From Hypericibacter adhaerens (GTDB taxonomy: Bacteria > Pseudomonadota > Alphaproteobacteria > Dongiales > Dongiaceae): 64,000 nucleotides of DNA. The notes beneath the pieces are model-generated. The model was given only the letters and a program-made list of their open reading frames with translations. It had not been told where the DNA came from and searched no databases. Numbering within the stretch: the stretch's first letter is position 1; each line of letters begins with the position of its first letter. This document shows, one piece after another, positions 8,250 through 16,029 of the stretch. Position numbers and translations under genes: made by a program. The DNA lies in NCBI RefSeq assembly GCF_008728835.1, contig NZ_CP042582.1:4142217-4206216 (forward strand), in the 5' to 3' direction.

Positions 8250-9620
8250 CTACCCCACCACCCCACTCGCATAAACCGCCACCCCGAACCCGATCAGCGC
8301 CAGCACCAGCAGGAACCAGGCCGCGCCGCTCGATCGCTCCAGCGCCGCCTCGCCGGGATTGGCGGGGTCGTAATGCACCTCGACCTCCTTGCCTTCGGGA
8401 TAGCGCGCCGCGATCTTCGCGGCTCCCGCCTGCGAGCGGCCGATCTGCACCTTGGGCAGCCGGATCTGCCGGCTGCGATATTCGCGGCCGTTCACCAGAT
8501 AGGCATACTCCACCACCGGCGCGTAGCGCGTCACGGTCCTGCGGTCGATCCGCTCCTGGTAGCTCTCGGTCCCGCTCTGCACCACGCGCCCGCTCACGCT
8601 GGGCCAGGCATTGCCCTGTTTGGCGCTCTTGCGCGCGCCGAAGAACAGCAGCAGCAGGAACAGCCCTGCGCCGCCCGCGATCAGGAAGATGTGGCTCCGG
8701 TCCTCGCCCATCCGCCCTTCGAGCGTGGTCAGGACCGGCCCGCCGAAGCGCCAGACGCCATAGGCCACGACCGCCAGCCCGGCCAGCAGCCCGAGGCAGC
8801 CCTTGGAGACGCCCTTCGGCAGCTCGCGTTCCAGCACGCAATTCCCCGGATCGGCCGGATCGTAATAGACCATCACCGTGCCGCCCACCGGATAGCGCGC
8901 CAGCATCGCCTCGGTGTTGGCGCCGCCGCTGTCCTCGCCGATGCCGATGCGCGTGCCGGTGTACTTGAGCCCGTTGGCCGTGAACTCGTATTCGATCGCC
9001 GGCTCGTTCACGACCTCGCTCGGCCGGTCGCCATGCGATTTGTGCCGCGCCGCCACCTCCGATTTCGTGATCCGCCCCGGCGCCTGCGGCCAGGCCGCGG
9101 CGCGGCGCACCTGCAAAAGCTTGTGCGCCACGATCGCCACCAGCAGCACCACGATCGGCCCCGCGACGATCCAGGCCGGCCCGATCCCGGAGAGCCAGCC
9201 TTCCGTCCAGGAATCCGGCAGTATCGACAGGATCGGCAAGGCAAAGAACGCCACCGCCACCAGCACGATCGCCCAGACCGGCGGCTCGGAGCCGATGCGC
9301 TTGCGCCCGCCGGGCGATTTCGCGTCCGGCAGCAGGCGGCATTCCCGCCGCCAGGCCGGATCGCCGCTCGCATATTTGCCGAGCACGGACTTCACCCGCG
9401 CCGTCTCGATCGGCTCCTCCGTGTGGAAGCGCCCGGTCTTGTCGCCATGACCGAGACTGAAGCGCCCGTCGCCCTCGTGCAGCGCCTCGAGATATTCGTC
9501 CTCGCCCGCCTCGAGCTCGACGATATCGTCATCCTGGCCCCGGCGCGCCGCCTCGACCGCCTGCTCGATATCCGCCGTCGTCGGATTGTCCTTGGTCTTG
9601 TCGCCGATGGTCAGCTTCAT
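8250..9620 (-). CDS. Membrane protein with two DUF3592 domains, 456 aa
   Basis: An acidic N-terminal region (about residues 1-110), then two hydrophobic helices, then two similar modules. Each has the DUF3592 pattern: a membrane helix, a beta domain with VEYEF/VEYAY-x-VNG-x-EY, and a closing R-YP-x-G-x-V-x-V-YYDP or VHYDP motif (MLARYPVGGTVMVYYDPADP; IAARYPEGKEVEVHYDPANP). The function of DUF3592 is unknown. The ATG at 9620 has GGGGAG eleven bases upstream; an in-frame extension to 9716 has no good site. It ends six bases from the convergent glycosyltransferase and interrupts the virion genes. Confidence 0.75.
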   Translation of the reverse strand: MKLTIGDKTKDNPTTADIEQAVEAARRGQDDDIVELEAGEDEYLEALHEGDGRFSLGHGDKTGRFHTEEPIETARVKSVLGKYASGDPAWRRECRLLPDAKSPGGRKRIGSEPPVWAIVLVAVAFFALPILSILPDSWTEGWLSGIGPAWIVAGPIVVLLVAIVAHKLLQVRRAAAWPQAPGRITKSEVAARHKSHGDRPSEVVNEPAIEYEFTANGLKYTGTRIGIGEDSGGANTEAMLARYPVGGTVMVYYDPADPGNCVLERELPKGVSKGCLGLLAGLAVVAYGVWRFGGPVLTTLEGRMGEDRSHIFLIAGGAGLFLLLLFFGARKSAKQGNAWPSVSGRVVQSGTESYQERIDRRTVTRYAPVVEYAYLVNGREYRSRQIRLPKVQIGRSQAGAAKIAARYPEGKEVEVHYDPANPGEAALERSSGAAWFLLVLALIGFGVAVYASGVVG

Positions 9621-9734
9621 CGCCGCTGCGGCTCCCCGGGCCCGAGGGCCGGCCAGGATGTCATTCCTGGGAACCGGGTCCCCGCCGCAGTCTGGCAGAA
9701 CCGCCGGCCGCCGCAACAGCCCCGCCGGGCCCGT

Positions 9735-10172
9735 TCAGCCGATCCGGATGATCGCGTTCGACGCATCCGCGGTCGGGAACACCAGCGTCAGGGTCCCCGC
9801 CGTCACCGTCTGCGTCCCGCCGAAATCATGCGTGGAGATCGCCTTGTTCGAGGCCGAGCTGTTGTAGATCATGCAGGCCGAGGTCGAGATCGTCGCCGAG
9901 GACCAGGAGACGTCCGACCAGTCGGCGAAGGCCGTCGTGCCGGAGGTCGTCACGGCCCCGCCCGAGAGCGTGGCGCCACCCGCGGTGTAGCCCGTGCCCG
10001 ACACCTCGTCGCTGTTGCCCGTGATGTTCGAATAGGCGGTGGAGGCGGCCCCATAGCTGCCGGTCGGGCTCGCCTTGATGAGTGCCACCTTGATCGTGTC
10101 CGACGCCAGGTTGTGCGTCTTGGTCAGGATCTCGGACTTGAAGCTGGTGCAGAGCGCCGTCGTCGTCGCCAT
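9735..10172 (-). CDS. Phage structural protein, 145 aa
   Basis: It begins with a conserved-looking N-terminus (FKSEILTKTHNLASDTIKVALIK) followed by Gly/Ser/Thr-rich beta strands (NEVSGTGYTAGG-like, here SDEVSGTGYTAGGATLSGG). From memory this pattern occurs in small tail or fibre-associated proteins of many siphovirus- and podovirus-like phages. The start is directly next to the stop of the upstream 96-aa gene, so the two are probably coupled. Confidence 0.65.
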   Translation of the reverse strand: MATTTALCTSFKSEILTKTHNLASDTIKVALIKASPTGSYGAASTAYSNITGNSDEVSGTGYTAGGATLSGGAVTTSGTTAFADWSDVSWSSATISTSACMIYNSSASNKAISTHDFGGTQTVTAGTLTLVFPTADASNAIIRIG

Positions 10173-10463
10173 CTATCGGTTCCTCACGAATTGCGCGATC
10201 TCGCCATGGCCTTCGCGTTCGAGCGCCATTGCCAGGAACGCCCGGTCCTCCTCGATCGCCATGCGGATGTAATTGGCGAAGAGCCGCGTCAGCGCCGCCT
10301 TGAAAGCCCGCGCCTGGTCGCGGATCGCCGGCGGCGCGCTGTCGGCCACCTGGATCGTCTTCTCCGCCGCGATTTCCGCCCATTGCCCGGGCCGGCGTTG
10401 GCCTTCCGTCGCAACGGCGCCGATCGTGCCAGCCAAGATGGAGCTCACGACGCTCGCGACCAT
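10173..10463 (-). CDS. Phage hypothetical protein, 96 aa
   Basis: A helical, Ala/Arg-rich protein (VASVVSSILAGTIGAV hydrophobic start; RDQARAFKAALTRLFANYIRMAIEEDRAFLAMAL helix). The first 17 residues are hydrophobic enough to be a membrane-inserting helix. The function is unknown. The ATG at 10463 is used because longer versions read into the palindromic repeat at 10489-10530. It lies between the adaptor gene and the 145-aa structural gene in the leftward run. Confidence 0.6.
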   Translation of the reverse strand: MVASVVSSILAGTIGAVATEGQRRPGQWAEIAAEKTIQVADSAPPAIRDQARAFKAALTRLFANYIRMAIEEDRAFLAMALEREGHGEIAQFVRNR

Positions 10464-10488
10464 GTCCTGCCTCGTATCTCTGCTTTCT

Positions 10489-10530
10489 TCCCCTCTCTCC
10501 TTGCGGAGGAGGCTGGGGTAGGGGGTGGCA
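10489..10530. repeat. Palindromic intergenic repeat, family 1
   Basis: A C-rich arm (CCCCTCTCTCC), TTGCGG, then a G-rich arm ending GGGGTAGGGGGTGG. It belongs to the dispersed CCCTCCCC...GGGAGGGG family in this window and lies between two virion genes. Confidence 0.7.
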
Positions 10531-10563
10531 GCCATCCCCCCCTGAACGGCCGGCCTCGCCCGC

Positions 10564-11190
10564 TCACACCACCACCCGCGGCCGCACCCGCAGCGTCGCC
10601 CCGCTATAGGAGGCCCGCCGGTCGAACACCTTGAGCTTGTCGAGCGCCGCCGCGAGCCGCGCCTCGTATTCCTGCCAGCGCGCGCTGTCGCCCGTCGCCT
10701 GCGCGGCCTCGGCCAGCACCGCGAAGAGATAGACGTCCGGCGCGTTGACCAGGAGCCGGTTGCTCGGGGCCGCGTCCGACAGCGCCTCGAACCGCTTCCA
10801 ATAATCGATCTCGACCGTGTAGCTCCGGTCCGGCGGCGGCGCGAACTGCAGCGCGCTGCCGAGGATCGCATAGACCTGGGGCCGCGCCGGCGCTGTTTGC
10901 GGATAGGAGCGGTCGATGATCTCCGGGCTCACGCATTCCAATGACCGGACAGGGTCGGTGTCGAGCTGGATGTTCCGGAGCTCGAGGAAATCGGTCGGCA
11001 GGTCCAGATAGGCGCTGCTCAGCACCGCGGTCGCGCGTTGCTCCTGGGCCCTGAGCCGCAGCTCCCGCTGGAACCGCGCCTCGGCCAGGTCGATATAATC
11101 GTCGAGCTCCGCCTCGAGATCGGCGTCGCCCGACCGCCCCAGCCGACGCGCGACCGCTTCCTTGAGCTCGATATGGCTCGCGAGGCCCAT
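10564..11190 (-). CDS. Phage head-tail adaptor protein, 208 aa
   Basis: An all-helical N-terminal half (ELKEAVARRLGRSGDADLEAELDDYIDLAEARFQRELR) with the DYIDLAEARFQRELR signature of podovirus adaptor proteins of the SU10/gp4-like type. These join the portal ring to the tail. The middle (YLDLPTDFLELRNIQLD) and C-terminal parts (EIDYWKRFEALSD, YLFAVLAEAA) also fit that family. Length near 200 aa is usual. It starts three bases from the stop of the upstream 98-aa gene. The association with an SU10-type capsid protein supports the call. Confidence 0.75.
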   Translation of the reverse strand: MGLASHIELKEAVARRLGRSGDADLEAELDDYIDLAEARFQRELRLRAQEQRATAVLSSAYLDLPTDFLELRNIQLDTDPVRSLECVSPEIIDRSYPQTAPARPQVYAILGSALQFAPPPDRSYTVEIDYWKRFEALSDAAPSNRLLVNAPDVYLFAVLAEAAQATGDSARWQEYEARLAAALDKLKVFDRRASYSGATLRVRPRVVV

Positions 11191-11192
11191 CC

Positions 11193-11489
11193 TTACTGGT
11201 CCATCTCGGTCACATGCAGGTCGCCGCCCGCGCTGACCTGGATCGCGCTGACCTTCTGCCCCGGCGTCACGGTGAAATATTCGGGCCAGTTCGCCGCCAT
11301 ATACATGTCGGCGACCGTCGCCGTCGGGCTGTTGCCGATCTTCACGTAGGCCGCCGCGGTCACGATCACGCGCACGGTCTTGGTATAGGCGCCGATGCCG
11401 TTCGCGATCGTGCCGGCGGTGCCGGTGAAGGCGGCCTTCTGATGCGCGCCTTGCCGATAGGTGGTCTGGAGCGAAGGATTGCCGGCCAT
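11193..11489 (-). CDS. Phage virion-associated protein, 98 aa
   Basis: A small beta-rich protein (YTKTVRVIVTAAAYVKIGNSPTATVADMYMAANWPEYFTVTPGQKVSAIQ). The pattern of Val/Thr strands with a P-G-x-K-V turn is typical of small head or neck proteins in prophages; the role is unassigned. The ATG at 11489 is used. The gene is tightly packed between the 143-aa gene and the adaptor gene. Confidence 0.6.
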   Translation of the reverse strand: MAGNPSLQTTYRQGAHQKAAFTGTAGTIANGIGAYTKTVRVIVTAAAYVKIGNSPTATVADMYMAANWPEYFTVTPGQKVSAIQVSAGGDLHVTEMDQ

Positions 11490-11503
11490 GGGGAGGCCCT
11501 CGC

Positions 11504-11935
11504 TCAGGCGTATTTCGGCGCGAGCGTGACGGTCGCCACCCCGGTCGCCGAGGTCAGCGTGCCGGTGAAGTCGATCGCCAGGCTGTCGCCGTCGGCGAGA
11601 TCGAGATCGGTCGAGCTGGTCGAGAGGGCCAGGTCCTGGACCGTGTCGGCCGTGCCCTTGAGATTGATCGAGCCCGCATGCAGCGCCGTGCCCGACCCGA
11701 TCGCCGTGCCCGAAGGCACCTTGCGGACCGCGGCCGTGACGGCCGAGCCGTCGGTCCCCGCCACGGTCACCGTCGCGCTCACCGCCTTGACCCGATAGGG
11801 CCGCGTCGCCGTGAAGAACCGCTTGTCGACCGAGCTCGCGATCCATTCGGTGGATTCGTTGATGAACCCCACCGTCGGATCGTCCCCACCCAGGGTCATC
11901 GAGCCGTCGTCGCGCTGCAGAATGTTGATGGGCAT
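11504..11935 (-). CDS. Phage structural protein, 143 aa
   Basis: It starts MPINILQRDDGSMTLG and is rich in Ser/Thr/Ala beta strands (VKAVSATVTVAGTDGSAVTAAV), as expected for a capsid-decoration or fibre protein. No catalytic motif is seen. It heads a run of three closely spaced genes (this one, the 98-aa protein and the adaptor), and a large palindromic repeat lies just upstream. Confidence 0.6.
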   Translation of the reverse strand: MPINILQRDDGSMTLGGDDPTVGFINESTEWIASSVDKRFFTATRPYRVKAVSATVTVAGTDGSAVTAAVRKVPSGTAIGSGTALHAGSINLKGTADTVQDLALSTSSTDLDLADGDSLAIDFTGTLTSATGVATVTLAPKYA

Positions 11936-11960
11936 CGCCTCGTCCTTTCGTCTGAGAAAG

Positions 11961-12122
11961 CCCCTCCCCCTACCCCTTCCCGTGAAGGGAGGGGGCGAGG
12001 CGTTTCAAGTTTCCGGCCTTCTTGCCGGAGGGGCGAGATGTTCGCTGTTCCAGCCCCCTCCCCTCCTGTCCTCCGAAGCCCATCGGGCGAAGGAGGATGC
12101 GGGAGGGGGTAGGGGGAGGGGC
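11961..12122. repeat. Compound palindromic intergenic repeats, family 1
   Basis: Three C-rich/G-rich inverted units in tandem, including CCCCTCCCCCTACCCC...AGGGAGGGGG and the final GGGAGGGGGTAGGGGGAGGG. They fill most of the gap between two virion genes and could act as terminators or mRNA-stabilising stems. Confidence 0.7.
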
Positions 12123-12148
12123 ACTCGCTCGTTGTCTGGGATTGATCG

Positions 12149-12478
12149 CTAGATCTTCCCCGGCGCGGTGCGCAGATGACGCCACTCCGGATCGTTGAGC
12201 AGGCGGCGCACCGCCGGCCAATGATCCTTCCTGAACACGTCCACGCCGTAGCGTGTGAGCCAGATCATCGCCACCGCATTCGGGATCGAGGCCACCTTGC
12301 GCCCCAATCCGTCGAGCGTCCGGTCCGGCCCGTTGAACCGCGCCTTGTTCTCTTCGATGTTGGCGGTGACGTCGGCCTCATACCGGATCGCATATCGCCC
12401 CGGCTCCGACGCATCCGCCACCAGATGCTCGACCAGCCCGTCGGCCGTCTGGAGATAGAGCATGCGGGACATTGGCAA
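12149..12478 (-). CDS. Phage hypothetical protein, 109 aa
   Basis: Contains NIEENKARFNGPDRTL, VASIPNAVAMIWLTRYGVD and NDPEWRHLRTAPGKI. I recall the last motif as a strongly conserved C-terminus of a small protein found next to capsid genes in many podovirus-like phages; the function is unknown. No membrane helix or signal is seen. It follows the capsid gene in the leftward order, after the inserted 132-aa rightward gene. Confidence 0.7.
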   Translation of the reverse strand: MPMSRMLYLQTADGLVEHLVADASEPGRYAIRYEADVTANIEENKARFNGPDRTLDGLGRKVASIPNAVAMIWLTRYGVDVFRKDHWPAVRRLLNDPEWRHLRTAPGKI

Positions 12479-12484
12479 CTTTCG

Positions 12485-12530
12485 TCCCCTCCCCCGTCTT
12501 TTGGGGGAGGGCCGGGGAGGGGGCTGCTCG
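12485..12530. repeat. Palindromic intergenic repeat, family 1
   Basis: CCCCTCCCCCGTCTTTTGGGGGAGGG forms a near-perfect stem with a TTTT loop, followed by a second G-rich arm. It lies between the divergent 109-aa and 132-aa genes. Confidence 0.75.
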
Positions 12531-12568
12531 GTAGGCGATACAGCACGGTTGGTCTAGGATCGCGGCCC

Positions 12569-12967
12569 ATGATCGTGACCATCGACCCGCAAGGCGAGCT
12601 GCGGCAGCCCGACCTGCATGACGGTACCGTCCAGGGCCTCGAGCTCCAGGCCGGCAACGGCCTTCGCGTCGCGCTGCGCGACGTCGCCGGCCAGGCTTAC
12701 CGGCTGCAGCTCAAAGGCGTGCGCCGGCTCCTCTGCAACGATTTCCGCGAGGGCAACATCATCCTGTCGCTGTCGATCGCGAGTCGGATGCCGCCCGACA
12801 GAGGCTTGCTCCGCCGGCTGCTGGGCGGCACGAAGGACGAGGACCGTCTGGTTGCCGAAGCGGCCCAAGCCATCGCCGAGGGCCGCCTCGCACTCGTCGC
12901 CATCGACCCCTCCTATGGCTGCGAGCTGACTGCGCTCTGTGAATCGGCAGAGATCGAAGCTGCCTGA
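12569..12967 (+). CDS. Hypothetical protein, 132 aa (rightward accessory gene)
   Basis: A soluble alpha/beta protein beginning MIVTIDPQGELRQPDL, with a segment KGVRRLLCNDFREGNIIL and a C-terminal AEGRLALVAIDPSYGCELTALC. I do not recognise the family. The ATG at 12569 begins the well-structured part; longer in-frame versions only mirror the opposite gene. Transcribed against the virion genes and followed by a strong hairpin, it looks like a moron-type insertion between the capsid gene and the next structural gene. Confidence 0.6.
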   Translation: MIVTIDPQGELRQPDLHDGTVQGLELQAGNGLRVALRDVAGQAYRLQLKGVRRLLCNDFREGNIILSLSIASRMPPDRGLLRRLLGGTKDEDRLVAEAAQAIAEGRLALVAIDPSYGCELTALCESAEIEAA

Positions 12968-12997
12968 GGCTCTCGCTTCCTGCTCATGCGAGGGGCC

Positions 12998-13021
12998 CGG
13001 GGAGGGGCAGGCCCCTCCCCG
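12998..13021. terminator. Strong hairpin between convergent genes
   Basis: Ten-base arms CGGGGAGGGG and CCCCTCCCCG around a CAGG loop. On the + strand it is followed by CTCTTCCTT. It lies between the ends of the 132-aa gene (+) and the capsid gene (-) and may end both transcripts. Confidence 0.65.
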
Positions 13022-13042
13022 CTCTTCCTTCGGCTTGGCGCC

Positions 13043-13981
13043 TTACGCCGTGGTCAGATCCGCCACCACGCCCGACCCCGCCTCCTGGCGGGCCTCCAGC
13101 GTGTATTCGGTCAGCACCATCGCCTTCTCGGCATCGCCGGTCTTGGCGAGGTCCTCGGTCTTCATCGGCCGGAGCGTGGCGAGCGCCCAGAGGCTGGTGT
13201 CGAGCACATGGCAGTCGCGGTCGCGGCTGAAGCGCGAGGCCACCACCTTCTGCGTCCCGAAATCGCCCTCGTAGACGTCGATCCCCGCCACCAGCTTGCC
13301 CTTCGACGCGTCGAGCGTGCGGGTGGCGTTGCCGGCGAAGCCCGAGATCACGGTCTTGTTGAAGGGCCCCACCATGATCAGGTCCGGCGAGCCGCCCGCC
13401 GCCCAGCAGAGCTGCAGCACGTTCTTGAGCAGCGCCTCGGTGAGCGGCCGCGGCGTGCCGGAATCGGTCGCCGCGGCCGAGCTCGTGCCGTCCGAGCCGC
13501 CCGACCCGCGGCTGTCGTTCGTGGCATACCAGGAACAGAGCGGGCGCAGTTGCGGCGCCGTGGTCGAGTTGCCGGTCACCGGCGCGCGGTTTCCGGTCAG
13601 CACCACCTCGATATCGCGGCGCAGCTCCTTGGTCTTGAGCATGAGCTGATAGACCAGCTCCGACTCGCGCCCCGCCTTGTCGACGGCCTCCTGCGTGCCG
13701 GCGATCGCGACCTCCTTGCGGGAGATCTGGGTACGGTTGGTGAGGCGCGTCGTCGGCGTCACCGCCGTGAAGGAGACATCGTCGCCCTGCAGCTGCGCGT
13801 TGTTGGCGGCAGCGGCGAGGGACTGGGTCTGCCATTCATGGAGCGTGGCCTTGGCTTTCACCTTGTCGATCGCCTTCTGGAACGGCGTCTCGACCGAATC
13901 GATGTTGTAGATCGTGTCCGCGAGATCCTCGCGGTTCCCGATCGCGGAGAAGGTCAGATAGGTATTGGCGACAATCGTCAT
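13043..13981 (-). CDS. Major capsid protein, SU10 type (312 aa)
   Basis: The N-terminus AIGNREDLADTIYNIDSVETPFQKAI is the hallmark of the SU10-like major capsid protein family (DUF5309), which adopts the HK97 fold and builds the podovirus head. Further conserved blocks are TRLTNRTQISRKEVAIAGTQEAVDKAG and ELRRDIEVVLTGNRAP. About 310 aa is normal for the family. The gene directly follows the scaffold gene with a two-base gap, and a strong hairpin follows its stop, as expected for a highly expressed product. Confidence 0.9.
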   Translation of the reverse strand: MTIVANTYLTFSAIGNREDLADTIYNIDSVETPFQKAIDKVKAKATLHEWQTQSLAAAANNAQLQGDDVSFTAVTPTTRLTNRTQISRKEVAIAGTQEAVDKAGRESELVYQLMLKTKELRRDIEVVLTGNRAPVTGNSTTAPQLRPLCSWYATNDSRGSGGSDGTSSAAATDSGTPRPLTEALLKNVLQLCWAAGGSPDLIMVGPFNKTVISGFAGNATRTLDASKGKLVAGIDVYEGDFGTQKVVASRFSRDRDCHVLDTSLWALATLRPMKTEDLAKTGDAEKAMVLTEYTLEARQEAGSGVVADLTTA

Positions 13982-13983
13982 CG

Positions 13984-15057
13984 TCAGTGGCTCCTGAGCT
14001 TGGCCAGGACATACTCGGCATTGTCCCGGAGTTTTCCCGTTTCCTGAGCTCGCTTGCGGAGGCTGCGCAGCCGATCGCTGTCCGAGCTTGCCGGGTCGCT
14101 GCGCGTCGGGCTCATCACCCGCGGCGCCTCGGCCCGCTTCTTGGCCGCCGCCGACCGCTGCTTCGCCAGCATCTGGCGATAAAGCATCGCGTCGCGCGCC
14201 ACGACCATCAGGCGGTGGTCCGAAAGCCGCTCCAGCTCCGCCGCCTCGAAGCCCACGCTGCCCAGATAGTCCCTGAGGCCGGTGAGCAGGGCAGCGCCCT
14301 GCGCTCCATCCTGGAGCTCGGGGATCGCCTCGACCGCCGCGCGGGCCTCGCCCGCCAGCTGGTCCTGATGCCGGGCGACCGCCCGGCGCAGGGCCTGTTG
14401 CTGGTCGGCGGCGGCCTGGCGGCGGGCCTGGAGCAGCGCCTGGCCGACCCGTTCCCGGGCGGCCTGGTATTCGAACCAGTCGCTCTGCGCCTTGGCCGGA
14501 TCCTGCTTCGAGAGCGCGGACCAGTCGGTCTTGGCCCCCTTGGCCACCGTCAAGGCATCCTCGGTCGCATGCTCGAGCGCCAGGACATAGGCCTGGGCCC
14601 GGCTCTGCTCGATCTGCTGCCGCTCCGCCGCGAGGGATTGCCGCTCGGTGTCGACCGAGCGCCGTTCCTCCGCGAGGCGGGCGGTTTTCTGCTTGTAGTC
14701 GCTGGTCCGGGAGTAGCCGCGCAGCAGCTCGTCGCGCGTGACCGTCAGATCCTCCCCGTTCACCCGGACCTGGAAGGTCTCGGGCGCCGCATGGTCGTCG
14801 GCAGAAGGAGAAATCTCGGTGTCGCTCGGTTGCTCGCCGGGTTCCGGATCGTCGACCCCTGTCGTCTCGTCGCCGGCAGCGCCGGTGTCCCCGTGGGACG
14901 TGGCAGCCGCGCCGGCCGGATCGTTGGTCTCGTTGTTGCTGTCGTCATCCTGGGCCTGGCGCTCCGCCTCGAGCAGGGCCGCCACAGAGTCGGCCCATTC
15001 GCGCACGCCACCGCCCTCGCCGGGTGCCCTCCCGGGCGTCGCCGTCGTCTCGGTCAT
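13984..15057 (-). CDS. Phage scaffolding protein, 357 aa
   Basis: It has an acidic, disordered N-terminal third (about residues 30-95), then a short folded block (FQVRVNGEDLTVTRDELLRGYSRTSDYKQK), then long coiled coils rich in Glu/Gln/Arg/Ala, and a basic C-terminus. This composition and its position directly upstream of the capsid gene are typical of podovirus scaffolding proteins, which guide procapsid assembly and then leave. The R-G-Y-S-R-T-S-D-Y segment is a recurrent block in such proteins. Confidence 0.85.
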   Translation of the reverse strand: MTETTATPGRAPGEGGGVREWADSVAALLEAERQAQDDDSNNETNDPAGAAATSHGDTGAAGDETTGVDDPEPGEQPSDTEISPSADDHAAPETFQVRVNGEDLTVTRDELLRGYSRTSDYKQKTARLAEERRSVDTERQSLAAERQQIEQSRAQAYVLALEHATEDALTVAKGAKTDWSALSKQDPAKAQSDWFEYQAARERVGQALLQARRQAAADQQQALRRAVARHQDQLAGEARAAVEAIPELQDGAQGAALLTGLRDYLGSVGFEAAELERLSDHRLMVVARDAMLYRQMLAKQRSAAAKKRAEAPRVMSPTRSDPASSDSDRLRSLRKRAQETGKLRDNAEYVLAKLRSH

Positions 15058-15090
15058 CTGATTTTCCTCGATATTGAGTACTGTCCACGC

Positions 15091-15131
15091 CCCCTCCCCT
15101 TGCGGGAGGGCAGTTATATACTTGAGGGAAC
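15091..15131. repeat. Family 1 palindrome with AT-rich promoter-like tail
   Basis: CCCTCCCCTTGCGGGAGGG followed by CAGTTATATACTTGAGGGAAC. The tail nearly matches the complement of 17650-17669 (GGCAATTATATACTTGACGG), also beside a family 1 repeat. The copy here lies directly before the ATG at 15132. Confidence 0.65.
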
Positions 15132-15338
15132 ATGGACTCGGTAGTAGCTAAAAAGCGACAGGCCGGCGCTATCGAGATTACCCCTCAGATGATCGAGGCG
15201 GGGCGCGTCATTTTTGACGACTGGCTGATGCGTTGGGACCACCTCGCCTATGGGCTTCCTTCCGACCAAACCGTGGATGATCTGCTGAGGTCCCTCTATG
15301 TGAGAATGAGCTCAACTAGTTTGGCGCCGGCCAGATAG
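15132..15338 (+). CDS. Small hypothetical protein, 68 aa
   Basis: The core EITPQMIEAGRVIFDDWLMRWD resembles small proteins from phages and plasmids that start with an ITP-x-M-I-x-A-G motif (from memory); the function is unknown. GAGGGA lies close before the ATG. The last 14 codons overlap the convergent RNxIAH-motif gene, so the C-terminus may be a readout of that overlap. Confidence 0.55.
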   Translation: MDSVVAKKRQAGAIEITPQMIEAGRVIFDDWLMRWDHLAYGLPSDQTVDDLLRSLYVRMSSTSLAPAR

Positions 15339-15799
15339 TCGAGTAGATCGTTATAGTTTTTGGCTATTTCATTGCCGATGGCGATGAGTTCGTCGCTCGT
15401 ATAAGCGGGCTCATCTGGATCAAAGCCGACGAACTGACCCACGCCACCCCTCACGACCGCGGCATGGGGTTTGATCGCACCGGGCCTGCCGGCCGCGACC
15501 CACATTGAGTGGGCGATATGATTCCGGAGCTTGTTGTGCTTGTGGAGTTCGCCCAGATACCATCGGATCCTCTCTATCTGTTCGGCTGGGAGGGAGACGT
15601 GGCGAAGCAGGCTCAGAAGCGTGTCTCGTTTCCCAGCATAGCCAAGGCCGGTGGTGAGCAGATATGCGATGGAGATTTCGGCCCCGACCAACTTACCCAT
15701 CAGGGCTTGCATGATGTGCTCGTGTCTTGCAAAGCCCTGAATGATCTGCCCGAACGCTAGGAAGTGACCCTCAGTAGGCGCGTACATCGAGTCGCTCAT
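15296..15799 (-). CDS. HEPN-like helical protein with RNHIAH motif, 167 aa
   Basis: An all-helical protein: HEHIMQALMGKLV, a second helix to about residue 60, LLSLLRHV, then LHKHNKLRNHIAHSMW. The R-N-H-I-A-H hexamer fits the R-x4-6-H motif of HEPN domains, many of which are RNases in toxin-antitoxin and defence systems. The assignment rests on this motif and helical pattern alone. GGGAG lies ten bases before the start. The start codon shares CATG with the divergent small gene at 15798. G+C is lower than in the capsid genes, which fits a late insertion. Confidence 0.5.
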   Translation of the reverse strand: MSDSMYAPTEGHFLAFGQIIQGFARHEHIMQALMGKLVGAEISIAYLLTTGLGYAGKRDTLLSLLRHVSLPAEQIERIRWYLGELHKHNKLRNHIAHSMWVAAGRPGAIKPHAAVVRGGVGQFVGFDPDEPAYTSDELIAIGNEIAKNYNDLLDYLAGAKLVELILT

Positions 15800-15962
15800 G
15801 GCAAAGGCTCTCCCAAAGACCGAAGAAGATCAGCGCCGCGACAAGCTGCTAAAGCGGATGCTTGAAACGCCGCCGAAGCCGCACGATCAATCAAAGTCCG
15901 GCGGAAAGAAAGGCGGGGCCACCCGTCGGCGGCCCCGCTCGCCTAGCTCAAAGCCGAAATAA
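15798..15962 (+). CDS. Very small basic protein, 54 aa
   Basis: An ORF of 54 codons: MAKALPKTEEDQRRDKLL, then KRMLETPPKPH and a Lys/Arg/Ser-rich tail. From memory, small proteins with RRDKLLxRMLxTPPKPH occur widely in alphaproteobacterial mobile DNA with no known function. Its ATG overlaps the start codon of the leftward HEPN-like gene, an unusual start-to-start overlap. A GC-rich inverted repeat in its last third (near 15913-15939) could act as a terminator. Confidence 0.6.
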   Translation: MAKALPKTEEDQRRDKLLKRMLETPPKPHDQSKSGGKKGGATRRRPRSPSSKPK

Positions 15963-16029
15963 TCGCTGCGATCCCAAACAGAATGGCGGCGATGTTGACT
16001 TTGATTTCGACGTTTACCCGGTGGCGCAT
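15943..16029 (-). CDS. Possible membrane peptide, 28 aa
   Basis: The ORF reads MRHRVNVEIKVNIAAILFGI and ends AAIISALS. Basic start and a single hydrophobic helix resemble small phage membrane peptides, such as holin-like or regulatory peptides. GAGGG lies about nine bases upstream on its strand. It overlaps the end of the convergent 54-aa gene by 20 bases. Short length makes chance a real alternative. Confidence 0.35.
   Translation of the reverse strand: MRHRVNVEIKVNIAAILFGIAAIISALS

Noticed and set aside
8373-10634. 753-codon open frame on the + strand
   Set aside because: It is antisense to the DUF3592 protein and three virion genes and lacks any recognisable domain.
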